NCBI RefSeq assembly: GCF_002423035.1
Contig: NZ_DIUM01000135.1
Span: forward strand, 68,043 to 132,042
From: Thiocapsa sp. UBA6158
Lineage (GTDB): Bacteria > Pseudomonadota > Gammaproteobacteria > Chromatiales > Chromatiaceae
Direction of reading: 5' to 3'
Length of the DNA: 64,000 nt
Below, piece by piece: positions 17,776 through 26,731 of this stretch (position 1 is the first letter of the stretch; each line of letters begins with the position of its first letter). The notes beneath the pieces are model-generated. The model saw only the letters and a program-made list of their open reading frames with translations. It searched no databases and was not told where the DNA came from. The translations under genes and the position numbers were made by a program.

Positions 17776-20700
17776 TCAGACGAAATCCTCGGTCGACAAC
17801 TCCGCCTGCCGCAGCACAAGGTGGGTCGCGCCCTCGGCGAGATCCGGCGGATAGCCGTACTGCGCGAGCAGGCGCCGGACGTTGCGCCGCAGGGTGGCCC
17901 GGACCGATTCGCGCTGTGTCCAGTCGAGCTTCGGCATCCGGCGTACCATCTCGGTCAGCTCGCGGGCCATCAGCCGCAGTGCGTCGCTTTGCATGACCTC
18001 GCGCGCCGAGGCGTTCTCGGCCAGCGCGTCGTAAAACGCAATCTCTTCGGTGCTCAAGCCCAGCGCCTCGTCCTGCCGTTGCGCCTGGCGCAGGTCCCGC
18101 GCCAGGTCGATCAGACGGGCGATCATCTCCGCCGTCGTGATCGCCTTGTTGGTGTAGCGCAGCAGGGCGTCTTCCAACGCCTCGCGGAATTTGCGGCTGC
18201 GCACCAGGTTGCTGCGCTCGTTGCTGCGGATCTGATCGTTCAAGAGCTTACGCAGCGTCTCCAGGGCCAGATTCTTCTGCTCCAGCGCGGCCACGCGCTC
18301 CAGGAACTCATCGCTCAGGATGTCCAGCCGCGCCTCGTCGAGGCCGGCCACAGCGAACAAGTCGATCACCTCGTCCGCATCCACCGCCCCGCCGATCACC
18401 TGCCGCACCGCGGCATCGATATCCCGCTGCCGCGCGCGGCTGTCCGGACCCTTTCCGTCGTCCGCCAGCCGTTTGCGGATCATCGCCGCCGCGCGCTGGA
18501 AGAAGGCCAGGTGCGGTGCGATCAGGTCGGTTTCCGGGCGCGGCACGGCGAGCGCGAAGGCCGTCGCGAGCTCCTTGACCAGGGTGCGAAAGCGCGTCCA
18601 GCCGTCGTCCTGTCCCAGCACATGATCGATCGCCACCAGATACACCGGCAGCACATCGCGCGGTGCGGCGTCGAGCGCCCGGGCGTAGTTGCAGCCGTGA
18701 AAGAAATCGCGCAGCTTCTCGAAGGCCGACTGCATCGCCGGCACCGCCTCGTCCTGCACCTGTCGCACGGCCTGCCCGGTGCCGCCGGCGCGGCTGTAGG
18801 TGGCGAGCGCATCGGCCAGTTGGTCGGCGAGCCCGAGCAGATCCACGATCAGCCCGCCCGGCTTGTCGCCCCAGACCCGGTTGACCCGCGCGATGGCCTG
18901 CATCAGGTTGTGCCCGGCCAGCGGCTTGTCGAGATACAGCGTATGCGCCGGCGGGCAGTCGAAGCCGGTCAGCCACATGTCGCAGACGATGACCAGGCGC
19001 AGATCATCCGCCGGGGCCTTGAAGCGCTCGGCCAGGCGCTTGCGCGCGGCCTTGGTGCGGACATGGTCCCGCGATGGCTCCGGGTCATCTGCGCTTCCGG
19101 TGACGACCACCTTCATGGCCCCGCGCTCGTCGTCGCCATCGTGCCAAGCCGGGCGGAGCACGCGGATCTGCTCGTAGAGCCGCGCCGCGATGTCCCGGCT
19201 CATGGTCACGACCATTGCCTTGCCTTCCATCGCCGAGCGGCGCTTCTCCCAGTGCTCGACGATGAACGTCGCCAGGCGCTCCAAGCGCTCCGGCGCACCG
19301 ACCAGGGACTCCAGACGCACGCGGATGCGCTCATCGGGATCGGCGCCGTTGCGATCGGCGTTGACGACGTAGTCCACCTCGTCCTCGGCCACCCGCGCGC
19401 CGTCTTCGTCCACCTTAAGCTTGACGATGCGCGATTCGTAATACAGCGGCCGGGTAGCGCCGTCCTCCACTGCCTGGCGGATGTCATAGACGTCCGCGTA
19501 ATCGCCGAAGACATGGATGGTGTTCTTGTCGTCGCGCTCCAGCGGCGTGCCGGTGAAGCCGACGAAGGTCGCGTTCGGCAGTGCCTCGCGCATCCAGCGC
19601 GCGCCGCCCTCGACGAAGCCGTATTGGCTGCGGTGCGCCTCGTCGGCCAGCACAACGATGTTGGCCCTGTCACTGACTGGATTGGACGCTGCGGTCTCTG
19701 GATTAAACGCAAAGGCGCCGAGGCGCGAAGGCGCCATGGATTCCTCTTGTTTGCGGCTTTGCGCCTCGGCGTCTTCGCGTTGAAAATCAGAGAACTTATG
19801 TATCGTTGTGAAGATCACGCCGCCCGCGGCGCGGTCCAGCAATTCCCGTAGATGATCGCGGCTCGTGGCCTGCACCGGGTCTTGCCGCAGCAACGCACGG
19901 CCGGCCGCGAAGGTGTCGAAGAGTTGGTCGTCCAGGTCGTTGCGGTCGGTAATCACGACCAGCGTCGGATTGACCAGGACCGGCTCGCGGATCAAGGTGC
20001 CTGCCAGCATCAGCATGGTCAGCGACTTGCCCGAGCCCTGGGTGTGCCAGACCACCCCGCCGCGCCCGTCGCCGGCCGGTTTCAGGTGGGCGAGCACACT
20101 TGAGCGCGCCTTGCGCACGGCGCGGAACTGGTGATACCCGGCGATCTTCTTGACGATCTCGCCGTGTGCGTCCTCCTCGAAGACGACGCAACTGCACAGA
20201 TAGTCGAGCAGCGCCCGCGGCTCGAAGAGCCCACGGATCAGCGCCTCCAGCGTGGGCGCGCTGCCGGCCTCGTCCGCGAGTGGTCGCCAAGGCATGAAGC
20301 GGCTGCGGTCGCTGGTGATGGAGCCGACCCGGGTCAGCATCCCGTCAGAGACCACCCGCACCAGGTTCGGCACGAAAAGCTCCGGCGTCGCGTCCTGATA
20401 GCGGTCGAGCTGCTCGATGGCCGCCGTGAGATCGGCTTGCGGGTCGGTCGGGTCCTTCAGCTCGATCACCGCGATGGGCAGGCCGTTCAGAAAGACCACC
20501 AGGTCCAGCCGGATCAGCTTGCCGGTGGGTCCGGTGACCGCGAGCTGGCGCACTACCAGTAGGTCATTGGCGAGAGGATCTTCGAAGTCGATGAGCCGGC
20601 AGCGTCCGCCGCGCAGCCTGTTCTCATCCGGGCCAATTTGCGAGTCGCGATACTCCACCTCGACGCCATCGGTCAGCAGCCTATGGAGCCAGCGATTGTT

Positions 20701-20973
20701 CTGGACCAGCGTCGGATGCGGCGGGTGCGCAAGCGTGCGCACCACGCCTTCGATGACCTCGTGGGACATTGCCGGGTTGAACCGATGCAATGCCGCGGAG
20801 AGACGAACCTGGAGCACACACTGGCCCGAATCCAAGCGCTCGCCGGCATCGTCGATCTCCACGCCGCGCCGGACCTGCGCGCCGATGACGCCGAAGTAGA
20901 CGGCGGCGACATCCTCGACGAGCTGCTCGGTCGGGGATGGCATGATCGTGGCCTCCCTCGACGGCGTGCTCAT
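17776..20973 (-). CDS. hsdR: Type I restriction endonuclease subunit R
   Basis: DNA-translocating and cleaving subunit of the type I restriction complex. The N-terminal nuclease domain has the PD-(D/E)XK signature (RLDLVVFLNGLPIAVIELKD). Helicase motor: Walker A VVWHTQGSGKSLTMLMLAG, DEAH in IVVLADEAHRSQYG, motif III VGFTGTPLERDD, and C-terminal motifs including VCDMWLTGFDCPPAHTLYLD and HNLMQAIARVNRVW. 1065 residues, normal. The ATG at 20973 has a strong ribosome site (GGAGG) and overlaps the stop of the DUF4276 gene (ATGA). Between motifs I and II the protein carries about 25 residues encoded by an inserted palindrome (19706-19781), still in frame. It is the last gene of the operon. Confidence 0.93.
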   Translation of the reverse strand: MSTPSREATIMPSPTEQLVEDVAAVYFGVIGAQVRRGVEIDDAGERLDSGQCVLQVRLSAALHRFNPAMSHEVIEGVVRTLAHPPHPTLVQNNRWLHRLLTDGVEVEYRDSQIGPDENRLRGGRCRLIDFEDPLANDLLVVRQLAVTGPTGKLIRLDLVVFLNGLPIAVIELKDPTDPQADLTAAIEQLDRYQDATPELFVPNLVRVVSDGMLTRVGSITSDRSRFMPWRPLADEAGSAPTLEALIRGLFEPRALLDYLCSCVVFEEDAHGEIVKKIAGYHQFRAVRKARSSVLAHLKPAGDGRGGVVWHTQGSGKSLTMLMLAGTLIREPVLVNPTLVVITDRNDLDDQLFDTFAAGRALLRQDPVQATSRDHLRELLDRAAGGVIFTTIHKFSDFQREDAEAQSRKQEESMAPSRLGAFAFNPETAASNPVSDRANIVVLADEAHRSQYGFVEGGARWMREALPNATFVGFTGTPLERDDKNTIHVFGDYADVYDIRQAVEDGATRPLYYESRIVKLKVDEDGARVAEDEVDYVVNADRNGADPDERIRVRLESLVGAPERLERLATFIVEHWEKRRSAMEGKAMVVTMSRDIAARLYEQIRVLRPAWHDGDDERGAMKVVVTGSADDPEPSRDHVRTKAARKRLAERFKAPADDLRLVIVCDMWLTGFDCPPAHTLYLDKPLAGHNLMQAIARVNRVWGDKPGGLIVDLLGLADQLADALATYSRAGGTGQAVRQVQDEAVPAMQSAFEKLRDFFHGCNYARALDAAPRDVLPVYLVAIDHVLGQDDGWTRFRTLVKELATAFALAVPRPETDLIAPHLAFFQRAAAMIRKRLADDGKGPDSRARQRDIDAAVRQVIGGAVDADEVIDLFAVAGLDEARLDILSDEFLERVAALEQKNLALETLRKLLNDQIRSNERSNLVRSRKFREALEDALLRYTNKAITTAEMIARLIDLARDLRQAQRQDEALGLSTEEIAFYDALAENASAREVMQSDALRLMARELTEMVRRMPKLDWTQRESVRATLRRNVRRLLAQYGYPPDLAEGATHLVLRQAELSTEDFV
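19706..19781. repeat. Palindromic repeat inserted in frame in hsdR
   Basis: Two 25-base arms (19706-19730 and 19757-19781) are near-perfect inverted copies, starting AACGCAAAGGCGCCGAGG and AACGCGAAGACGCCGAGG when each is read inward, separated by 26 bases. It is a MITE-like palindrome of the kind that yields NAKTQRR-like peptides. It is translated through in hsdR (EDAEAQSRKQEESM) without breaking the frame, between helicase motifs I and II. Confidence 0.75.
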
Positions 20974-21587
20974 GCGACCGCCTCCAGAACGGCATCTCGG
21001 AAACGGCAAAAGCTCGCCGAACGATTGCGCCCTGCCTCGAACACCCCGCCCAAGAGCCGCGCCGCCTCGATCTTGCGCAGGCCGCCCTTGAAGTATCCAT
21101 TCCGTTGCATGATGCGCTCGAAGGCCTCCCAGGTTCCGCCGCCAATGGCATCCGGGTCGCGGTAGCGCTGTTGATTCGGAATGGTCGAGGGCAGGCGCGG
21201 GTAGGCTGCACGGACGGCTGACCAATCGCCGAAGTACCAGGCTTCCAGTTCCTCGATGGCGATACGATTCACGAGCTGCCAAGGCAGACCGCCAGCACGG
21301 CTTTTTGAACAGAGCCCGGCCCGCTGAGCAGTGGTTTCCAGCCGCTGCTTCAAACCCAGGCAATCCTCGTCGTCGCGATCCACTACGACCAGGATGCGCC
21401 AGTCGGCGGGCAGCCAGGCCGCGTAGCCGCGCAGTCGTGCCTCCAGCTTTCCCATCAGGTCCCCCTTGCCTTGGAAGGCATGGATTTCGAAGGTTCTGTC
21501 CTGTGGCAACAGCCGTGGCAGAAACGCACGCAGAAAGGCCTCCATCGAGGGCTCCTCGACCAGCAGCTCGAGATGGGTGGCCGTCAT
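20970..21587 (-). CDS. DUF4276 family Toprim-like protein
   Basis: 205-residue protein with a Toprim pattern: acidic E11/E12 in HLELLVEEPSMEAFLRAFLP and the DxD-type cluster D70-D73 in WRILVVVDRDDEDCLGLKQR. These are the metal-binding acidic positions of OLD, RloB and AriB-type nucleases, so it is a candidate nuclease effector. It overlaps by ATGA both the preceding ATPase gene and the following hsdR. The ATPase/Toprim pairing resembles PARIS (AriA/AriB) and AbiL/RloB systems in layout. Function is inferred from fold and neighbours. Confidence 0.8.
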   Translation of the reverse strand: MTATHLELLVEEPSMEAFLRAFLPRLLPQDRTFEIHAFQGKGDLMGKLEARLRGYAAWLPADWRILVVVDRDDEDCLGLKQRLETTAQRAGLCSKSRAGGLPWQLVNRIAIEELEAWYFGDWSAVRAAYPRLPSTIPNQQRYRDPDAIGGGTWEAFERIMQRNGYFKGGLRKIEAARLLGGVFEAGRNRSASFCRFRDAVLEAVA

Positions 21588-22828
21588 GCGGAGCGCCCGC
21601 CTTTGATTGGCCGGGTCGGCCCCCCTTGGTTGGTCAGCGGATCGCCGACGCCAAGTTGGCCTTCCATCCACAGATGACCGAGCAGCGCCCCTTGTTCGGT
21701 AAATTCGCGCACCCCCGGCAAGTCCTCGGCCCGCTGCGTTTGGGTGTAGCCGCGCTCATCGCGCCAGAGCACCCGCACCTCCTGCGGCCTTAGCGCGTTG
21801 AGGAAGAACGGCGAATGCGTGGTGACAAGAAGTTGTGTGGCTGCCGTGGCCGCGCGACACTCCTCGGCCAGCTCCGGCAGCAGCCGGGGATGCAGGAAGT
21901 TCTCCGGCTCCTCGATGCCGATGAACGGCGGTGGGCTCGGGTCGTAAAGCAAGACCAGATAGGCCAGCATCTTCAGCGTGCCGTCCGACGCGAACCGGGC
22001 CAGGACCGGGTGGCTGAACGGCGCGTCCTTGATCTGCAACAACAGCCGGCCATCCGGCATGGTGTCGGCCAGCACGCGCTCGATCCGCGGCACCCGCCGG
22101 CGCAACACCTCGAAGATGCGCTCGAGCCGGTCGCCGTGGCGCTCTGCCAAGTACTGAATCACGTTGGCCAGATTGTCGCCGGTGCGGGACAGGCGCTCCT
22201 GCGGTCCCGCTTCGGGCTGACCACGCGCGCTGTCGGCCGACAGGTAGGATACATGCCAGCCGGTGATGAACTCCCGCAGTGCCGCCACGCGCGGATGATC
22301 GGCGAATTGCCCGAGCGCATTGACCGCGAGGAGCTCGGGCGATTTCAACGGGATCTCAATGCGCCGGTCGTTCTCGTCCGGGGCCTCGCCGCTCACGGCC
22401 CGGCCTTGCCCCTCCCGATAGTCCAGAAAGCGAATGGGTTTCCCGTTCTGGCCCCGACGCCATTGCAGCCACTCCTCAACGACCACCGGCCCCCCGCTGC
22501 GTTCGTCCACGGCCAGGTGATAGGTGATCAGTGGATAGCCCGACTCCTTATACTTGACCTCGATCACCACCGGCCCGTCGCCGCCGCGCGTCTTCAGCTC
22601 CTTCGCACGACCGCGCTTGTCCCAGGCGCGGCGCAGGCCCAGCTCGAAGCATTCGGACAGGAAGGCGAACACGTTGAAGACCGTGGACTTGCCGCTGCCG
22701 TTGGGTCCGAGCAGCACCGTCAGCGGCGTCAGCTCCTTGAATTCCACTTCATGCAGCGCTCGAAAGTTACGTACCCTCAAGTACTGAATGCGCGGCGGGC
22801 TGAGCGGTTTGTCTGCGGCTGTGTTCAT
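21584..22828 (-). CDS. OLD/RecF-like AAA ATPase (AAA_15/AAA_21 type)
   Basis: 414-residue SMC-like ATPase. The N-terminus IQYLRVRNFRALHEVEF leads to Walker A at residues 41-48 (GPNGSGKS). The middle carries DNLANVIQYLAERHGDRLER and the C-terminal half has Walker B with two acids (FIGIEEPENFLHPRLLPEL) and a switch His (LLVTTHSPFFLNALRPQEV). Such proteins act as sensors in defence systems and pair with a Toprim partner, here DUF4276. Both junctions are ATGA overlaps (with hsdS upstream and DUF4276 downstream), so it is translated with the restriction genes. Confidence 0.87.
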   Translation of the reverse strand: MNTAADKPLSPPRIQYLRVRNFRALHEVEFKELTPLTVLLGPNGSGKSTVFNVFAFLSECFELGLRRAWDKRGRAKELKTRGGDGPVVIEVKYKESGYPLITYHLAVDERSGGPVVVEEWLQWRRGQNGKPIRFLDYREGQGRAVSGEAPDENDRRIEIPLKSPELLAVNALGQFADHPRVAALREFITGWHVSYLSADSARGQPEAGPQERLSRTGDNLANVIQYLAERHGDRLERIFEVLRRRVPRIERVLADTMPDGRLLLQIKDAPFSHPVLARFASDGTLKMLAYLVLLYDPSPPPFIGIEEPENFLHPRLLPELAEECRAATAATQLLVTTHSPFFLNALRPQEVRVLWRDERGYTQTQRAEDLPGVREFTEQGALLGHLWMEGQLGVGDPLTNQGGPTRPIKGGRSA

Positions 22829-24495
22829 CGCGGGGTCTCCGGGAATCGTTCTACGTCCTTCACGCGCAACTCGCCCGAAAGCAGCTTGGGGAGGAGGTAG
22901 TCGCGCATCTCGGCCAATTTCCGAGACTCAAACTCCGTTTCTGCCTTCAGTCGAAAGAGCGGTTCAACGATCGAGCGGAGGGCACTTTGCAGCGATGATG
23001 TCGGTACGGCGAGCCGCATCGCGCGTTGATCGGACAGACTCACGAAATCCGCCATATCCGTGTTTCCCTTCACGGCCATCCACTGGTGTGTAAAGCTGTC
23101 TGAGCAGATCCATAGATGCAGAAAGAAGGGGTCGATCGTGCGCTCGTCTAATGATCGCCAAAAGCACACCTGAGGCGCATAGACGACATCGCCTGTCCAA
23201 GGGGTTATTAGGCCAATGCGGCCTACCGTCCCTTTAGAAGTGAAAACGGTATCCCAGACGCGAGAACGCTTGGGTCCAGCTTTGGTCGCAGATTCCGCGC
23301 AAAGCAATTCGGCGCCTTCCGTATTGACGGTTCCGTTGACGTTTCCCGCTCGAATAAAAGGAAACCCGCTATCCGCGAGCTCGCTCCGCTTTGCACGATA
23401 GCCGTCACCGACGGAGAGCGCTCCTTGTGCTTCGAGCTCGGCTACACGATGCTGAAAGACTTCCCAGCCCTCAGGGACGGGACCAATCTTGGAATCAACG
23501 AAGCCGGTGGGCAGGGCGTCAAAAACGGGCTGGGGCATGGACGGGAAGACGGTCGCGCCGGCGGCCTTGGCCTTGACCGGCTGGAAGTCCACGAACCAGG
23601 CGCGGAAGATCGCACGTGCCAGCCGCTCCAGCGCTTGGGCCGTCCGCCGGTTATGTTCGATCTTCTCGTCCAGCGTTCCGAGAACCCCGGCGATGGCGCG
23701 TTGCTCGAAAGGCGGAGGAACGGCTACCTCATAGCGATGTAAGTCATTGCGGTTCAGTCCAGGAACGCTGCTCTTATCGTTTGCGGCCTGAAAGTCCAGA
23801 GACCGCAAGAAATAGGAAATGAATCGCGCGTCATTCTCTTTGAAGTCGCGCACGTACAAAGTTGTATTGAGTGGCCAGTAGTCCTCGATGATGTAGTGCA
23901 CCTCGCCAAGTGTGCCATATCGACCGGTGACTACACCTGGCGCCCTGGCTTTCGCCATATCGTGCCAACCGGAAAGCCCGGAAGACGACACCACGGGAAC
24001 TGATCCAGCACGACGATCGGACTGAGGAAGGTCATAGCCCCTCTTTAGTTCGATCACATCGCCGAGCAGGCAATAGCGCCAAGCCTTAATCATTTTCTGG
24101 CTCCCACGCTGGAGCGTAGGAGCGAGAGAATGCGAGCCCGCTTCCGCAGGCGCTGCAGCGGCGCTGTCCGCGGATTGCAGCACGACGTAGCGCACTTCGA
24201 TCTCCTCCCGAAAGGCTGCCGGTATGCGCGCCCAATCGACGATCTGCACCAGGATTGGCAGGTCGCTGTCGGAGAAGGCGCCTGCGACCTCGTCAAGGTC
24301 CGACTGTCGGCGGCTCAGGTCGTCGGGCTGACGCACGACGAGATCCAGATCGCTGGCGTCGTAATGGTCGCCGTTGACGCGGCTCCCGTAGGCCCAGACC
24401 TCGGCATGCGGTAGGTAACGGCGCAGGATGTCCTGGACGATCGCCAGGTAACGCGCGGGCAGGTGCAGTGCCGGACGGGCGTTGCCGCTACTCAT
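22825..24495 (-). CDS. hsdS: MNT nucleotidyltransferase fused to type I specificity subunit HsdS
   Basis: Residues 1 to about 107 are a minimal nucleotidyltransferase (MNT antitoxin of HEPN-MNT pairs) with G37-S38 and D49/D51 in YGSRVNGDHYDASDLDLVV, ending VVLQ as free MNTs do. A linker of about 27 residues (APAEAGSHSLAPTLQRGSQ) comes from a palindromic repeat. From M135 (24093) a full HsdS follows: two target-recognition domains, with spacer helices ERRLA-type (RRTAQALERLARAIFRAWFV) and an end KLAEMRDYLLPKLLSGEL. A ribosome site (GGGAG) precedes M135, so HsdS may also be made separately. ATGA overlaps on both sides. Confidence 0.88.
   Translation of the reverse strand: MSSGNARPALHLPARYLAIVQDILRRYLPHAEVWAYGSRVNGDHYDASDLDLVVRQPDDLSRRQSDLDEVAGAFSDSDLPILVQIVDWARIPAAFREEIEVRYVVLQSADSAAAAPAEAGSHSLAPTLQRGSQKMIKAWRYCLLGDVIELKRGYDLPQSDRRAGSVPVVSSSGLSGWHDMAKARAPGVVTGRYGTLGEVHYIIEDYWPLNTTLYVRDFKENDARFISYFLRSLDFQAANDKSSVPGLNRNDLHRYEVAVPPPFEQRAIAGVLGTLDEKIEHNRRTAQALERLARAIFRAWFVDFQPVKAKAAGATVFPSMPQPVFDALPTGFVDSKIGPVPEGWEVFQHRVAELEAQGALSVGDGYRAKRSELADSGFPFIRAGNVNGTVNTEGAELLCAESATKAGPKRSRVWDTVFTSKGTVGRIGLITPWTGDVVYAPQVCFWRSLDERTIDPFFLHLWICSDSFTHQWMAVKGNTDMADFVSLSDQRAMRLAVPTSSLQSALRSIVEPLFRLKAETEFESRKLAEMRDYLLPKLLSGELRVKDVERFPETPR
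24101..24122. repeat. Hairpin repeat at the MNT/HsdS junction
   Basis: CTCCCACGCT, two bases, AGCGTAGGAG: 10-base arms with one mismatch. It lies 8-29 bases upstream of the internal hsdS ATG (24093). On the mRNA strand its stem contains the GGGAG ribosome site of that start. The neighbouring GC-rich bases to about 24175 probably belong to the same repeat. It both creates the fusion and may control separate HsdS synthesis. Confidence 0.6.
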
Positions 24496-24926
24496 GTCGC
24501 ATCCTTGCCGAGCTTGGCGTCCAACCGATCCGCCAGCCGCGAGACATCCTCCAGGAACCCAGGCATCAGCGTCAGTGTCTCCCGCGCAAAGGCCTCGCCA
24601 TAGTCGTGGGCGGTGTCGTTGCGATTGTCGCGATACTTAAACCAGCGCTCGACCTCCTCGAGGGTCAGCAGGCCATGCACGGCGGCGAGCCGCAGAATAT
24701 CCTTGATGGGCGTGGATTCGAGTTTCCGGGCGCTGTGGCCGAACGCCTTCAGGGCCTTCTTGAGAAGTTTGAAGGCGATTTCCTGCGTCAGCTCATATCC
24801 TTTGACGATGGCGTTGCGAAACACCTCCTGCTCGATGCTGTCGGGCTCGGCGCTTTGATAGAGCCGCAACGACTGCTGCAGTGTTTCGATGCAGCGACGC
24901 AGATGGTCGAGATTCAGGTAGCGCAT
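24492..24926 (-). CDS. HEPN toxin (HI0074-like, nucleotidyltransferase substrate-binding family)
   Basis: 144-residue helical protein of the HI0074/HEPN family. The RNase motif Rx4HxY is intact: R102, H107 and Y109 in FKYRDNRNDTAHDYGEAF. FRNAIVKGYELTQEIAFKLL is the conserved first helix pair. HEPN proteins of this type are RNase toxins neutralised by the partner MNT, which nucleotidylates the motif tyrosine (family knowledge). The partner is the N-terminal part of the next gene, overlapping by ATGA. It sits between hsdM and hsdS, an unusual place for a TA toxin. Confidence 0.88.
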   Translation of the reverse strand: MRYLNLDHLRRCIETLQQSLRLYQSAEPDSIEQEVFRNAIVKGYELTQEIAFKLLKKALKAFGHSARKLESTPIKDILRLAAVHGLLTLEEVERWFKYRDNRNDTAHDYGEAFARETLTLMPGFLEDVSRLADRLDAKLGKDAT

Positions 24927-24959
24927 GGTATTTGCTTCGGTTGGAGCGCGGTCGACCGA

Positions 24960-26639
24960 TCAGCCACGACCTACCCCCTTCAGCCGCTCGCGCACGACGC
25001 CCATCAACCGTTCACCCTCCACGAAGCACGCCTCCACCTCAGCCAGCAGGCGCGGGTATTTCTCCTCGAACGGCTCACTGTCTTCTTCCTGCTCCTTGGC
25101 ACCGACGTAGCGGCCGGGGGTGAGCACGAAGCCGTGCTTGCGGATGCCGTCGATGGTCTCTGCCTTGCAGAAGCCGGGGAGGTCGCGGTAGGTCCAGTCG
25201 CCGTGGTCGGCGGTGTTCCACCAGGCGGGCGCGGGCTCGCCGCGCCATTGGCGGAAGGCGTAGACGATGCGGCCGATATCGGAGTCGGCGTCCGGGTCGC
25301 CGAGTCCGTCGGCGAGCAGGGTTTCGCCGTCGTCGCCGCCGGTGAGCACGCGCAGCGTCCGCGTCTGTAGGGTGCCGAGCTTGCGGGCGTCGATGAACAG
25401 GGTCTCGCCGCGGCGGTCGCGACCGCCGTGGGGCAGGTTGCGGCCGGTCTTGTCGCGGGTCAGGAACCAGAGGCAGGCGGGAATGCCCGTGGTCAAGAAG
25501 AGCTGGGCCGGCAGTGCGACGATGGCGTCCAAAAGGTCGGCTTCGACGATGCGCTGCCGAATCTCGCCCTCGCCGCCGGAGCCGGAGGAGAGCGACCCGT
25601 TGGCCATGACGAAGCCGGCGACCCCGCCGCCGTGCCCGTTCGGCGGCGCCAGATGGTGAATGAAGTGCTGAATCCAGGCGTAGTTGGCGTTACCGGCGGG
25701 CGGGGTGCCGTAGCGCCAGCGCACGTCCTTCTCCAGCAGCTTGCCGGACCAGTCCGAGATGTTGAACGGCGGATTGGCGAGGATGTAGTCGGCCTTTAGA
25801 TCCGGATGCAGGTGGCGCAGGAAGGTGTCCGCGGGCTGGGAGCCCAGGTTGGCCTCGATGCCGCGGATCGCGAGGTTCATGTGCGCCAGTCGCCAGGTGG
25901 TGGGGTTGGACTCCTGACCGAAGATGGAGATGTCGGTCGTCTGTCCGCCGTGGGCCTCGACGAAGCGCTCGGACTGCACGAACATGCCCGCGGAGCCGCA
26001 GCAGGGGTCGTAGACGCGGCCCTCGTAGGGCTCGATCATCTCCACCAGCAGCCGCACGATGCAGCGCGGCGTGAAGAACTCGCCGCCGAGCTTGCCCTCC
26101 GCTTGGGCGAACTTGCCGAGGAAGTATTCGTAGACCCGGCCGAGACTGTCTCGGGCCTTGGCGCGGTCGCCTTTGAAGCCGATGTCGGCGATCAGGTCGA
26201 TCAGGCCCTTGAGCTTTTCGGGCGCGATGCTGCGGCGGGCGTAGTCGCGCGGCAGCTTGCCCTTGAGATTCGGGTTGTCACGCTCGACGGCGAGGATGGC
26301 GTCGTCGATCAGTGTGGCGATGTCGGGGCGGATGGCCTGGTTCTGCAGGTTCTGCCAGCGCGCCTCGGGCGGTACCCAGAAGACGCGCTCGGCGGTGTAC
26401 TCGTCGCGGCTCTCCAGCAGGCTCTCCATCTGGGCGCCGGTGATACCGTCCGCTTCGAGCTCGGCCATGAGCCCCTCGCGTCTGGCCGCGAAGGCATCGG
26501 AGATGTACTTCAGGAACAGCAGGCCCAGCACGACGTGCTTGTACTCGGCCGCGTCCACCTGACCCCGCAGCGCGTCGGCCGACTTCCACAGGGTGTCGGC
26601 ATAGGCGAGGTCGTTGTTGTTCGAATCCTGACTGGCCAT
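24960..26639 (-). CDS. hsdM: Type I DNA methyltransferase subunit M
   Basis: Adenine-N6 methyltransferase of the type I complex. The N-terminal helical domain (LWKSADALRGQVDAAEYKHV) is followed by the SAM-binding motif DPCCGSAG at residues 211-218 and catalytic NPPF at 289-292 (YILANPPFNISDW). 559 residues, normal. The ATG at 26639 has a good ribosome site (AGGAG, six bases away); a longer frame adds eight codons. Followed 33 bases on by the HEPN gene. The PIN gene ends 92 bases upstream, so a promoter could lie in that gap or the TA promoter could drive all genes. Confidence 0.93.
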   Translation of the reverse strand: MASQDSNNNDLAYADTLWKSADALRGQVDAAEYKHVVLGLLFLKYISDAFAARREGLMAELEADGITGAQMESLLESRDEYTAERVFWVPPEARWQNLQNQAIRPDIATLIDDAILAVERDNPNLKGKLPRDYARRSIAPEKLKGLIDLIADIGFKGDRAKARDSLGRVYEYFLGKFAQAEGKLGGEFFTPRCIVRLLVEMIEPYEGRVYDPCCGSAGMFVQSERFVEAHGGQTTDISIFGQESNPTTWRLAHMNLAIRGIEANLGSQPADTFLRHLHPDLKADYILANPPFNISDWSGKLLEKDVRWRYGTPPAGNANYAWIQHFIHHLAPPNGHGGGVAGFVMANGSLSSGSGGEGEIRQRIVEADLLDAIVALPAQLFLTTGIPACLWFLTRDKTGRNLPHGGRDRRGETLFIDARKLGTLQTRTLRVLTGGDDGETLLADGLGDPDADSDIGRIVYAFRQWRGEPAPAWWNTADHGDWTYRDLPGFCKAETIDGIRKHGFVLTPGRYVGAKEQEEDSEPFEEKYPRLLAEVEACFVEGERLMGVVRERLKGVGRG

Positions 26640-26731
26640 CGAGGCTCCTGTCTGCATCATGCTGTCGTGCCGTCGTCGTCCGGCGACGGCTGTCTTCGGG
26701 ATGCCCCTCGCATTCCTCGCGGATTTCCTGT

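Noticed and set aside
17620..19851. 743-codon plus-strand frame
   Set aside because: Antisense to hsdR, whose helicase motifs are unmistakable.
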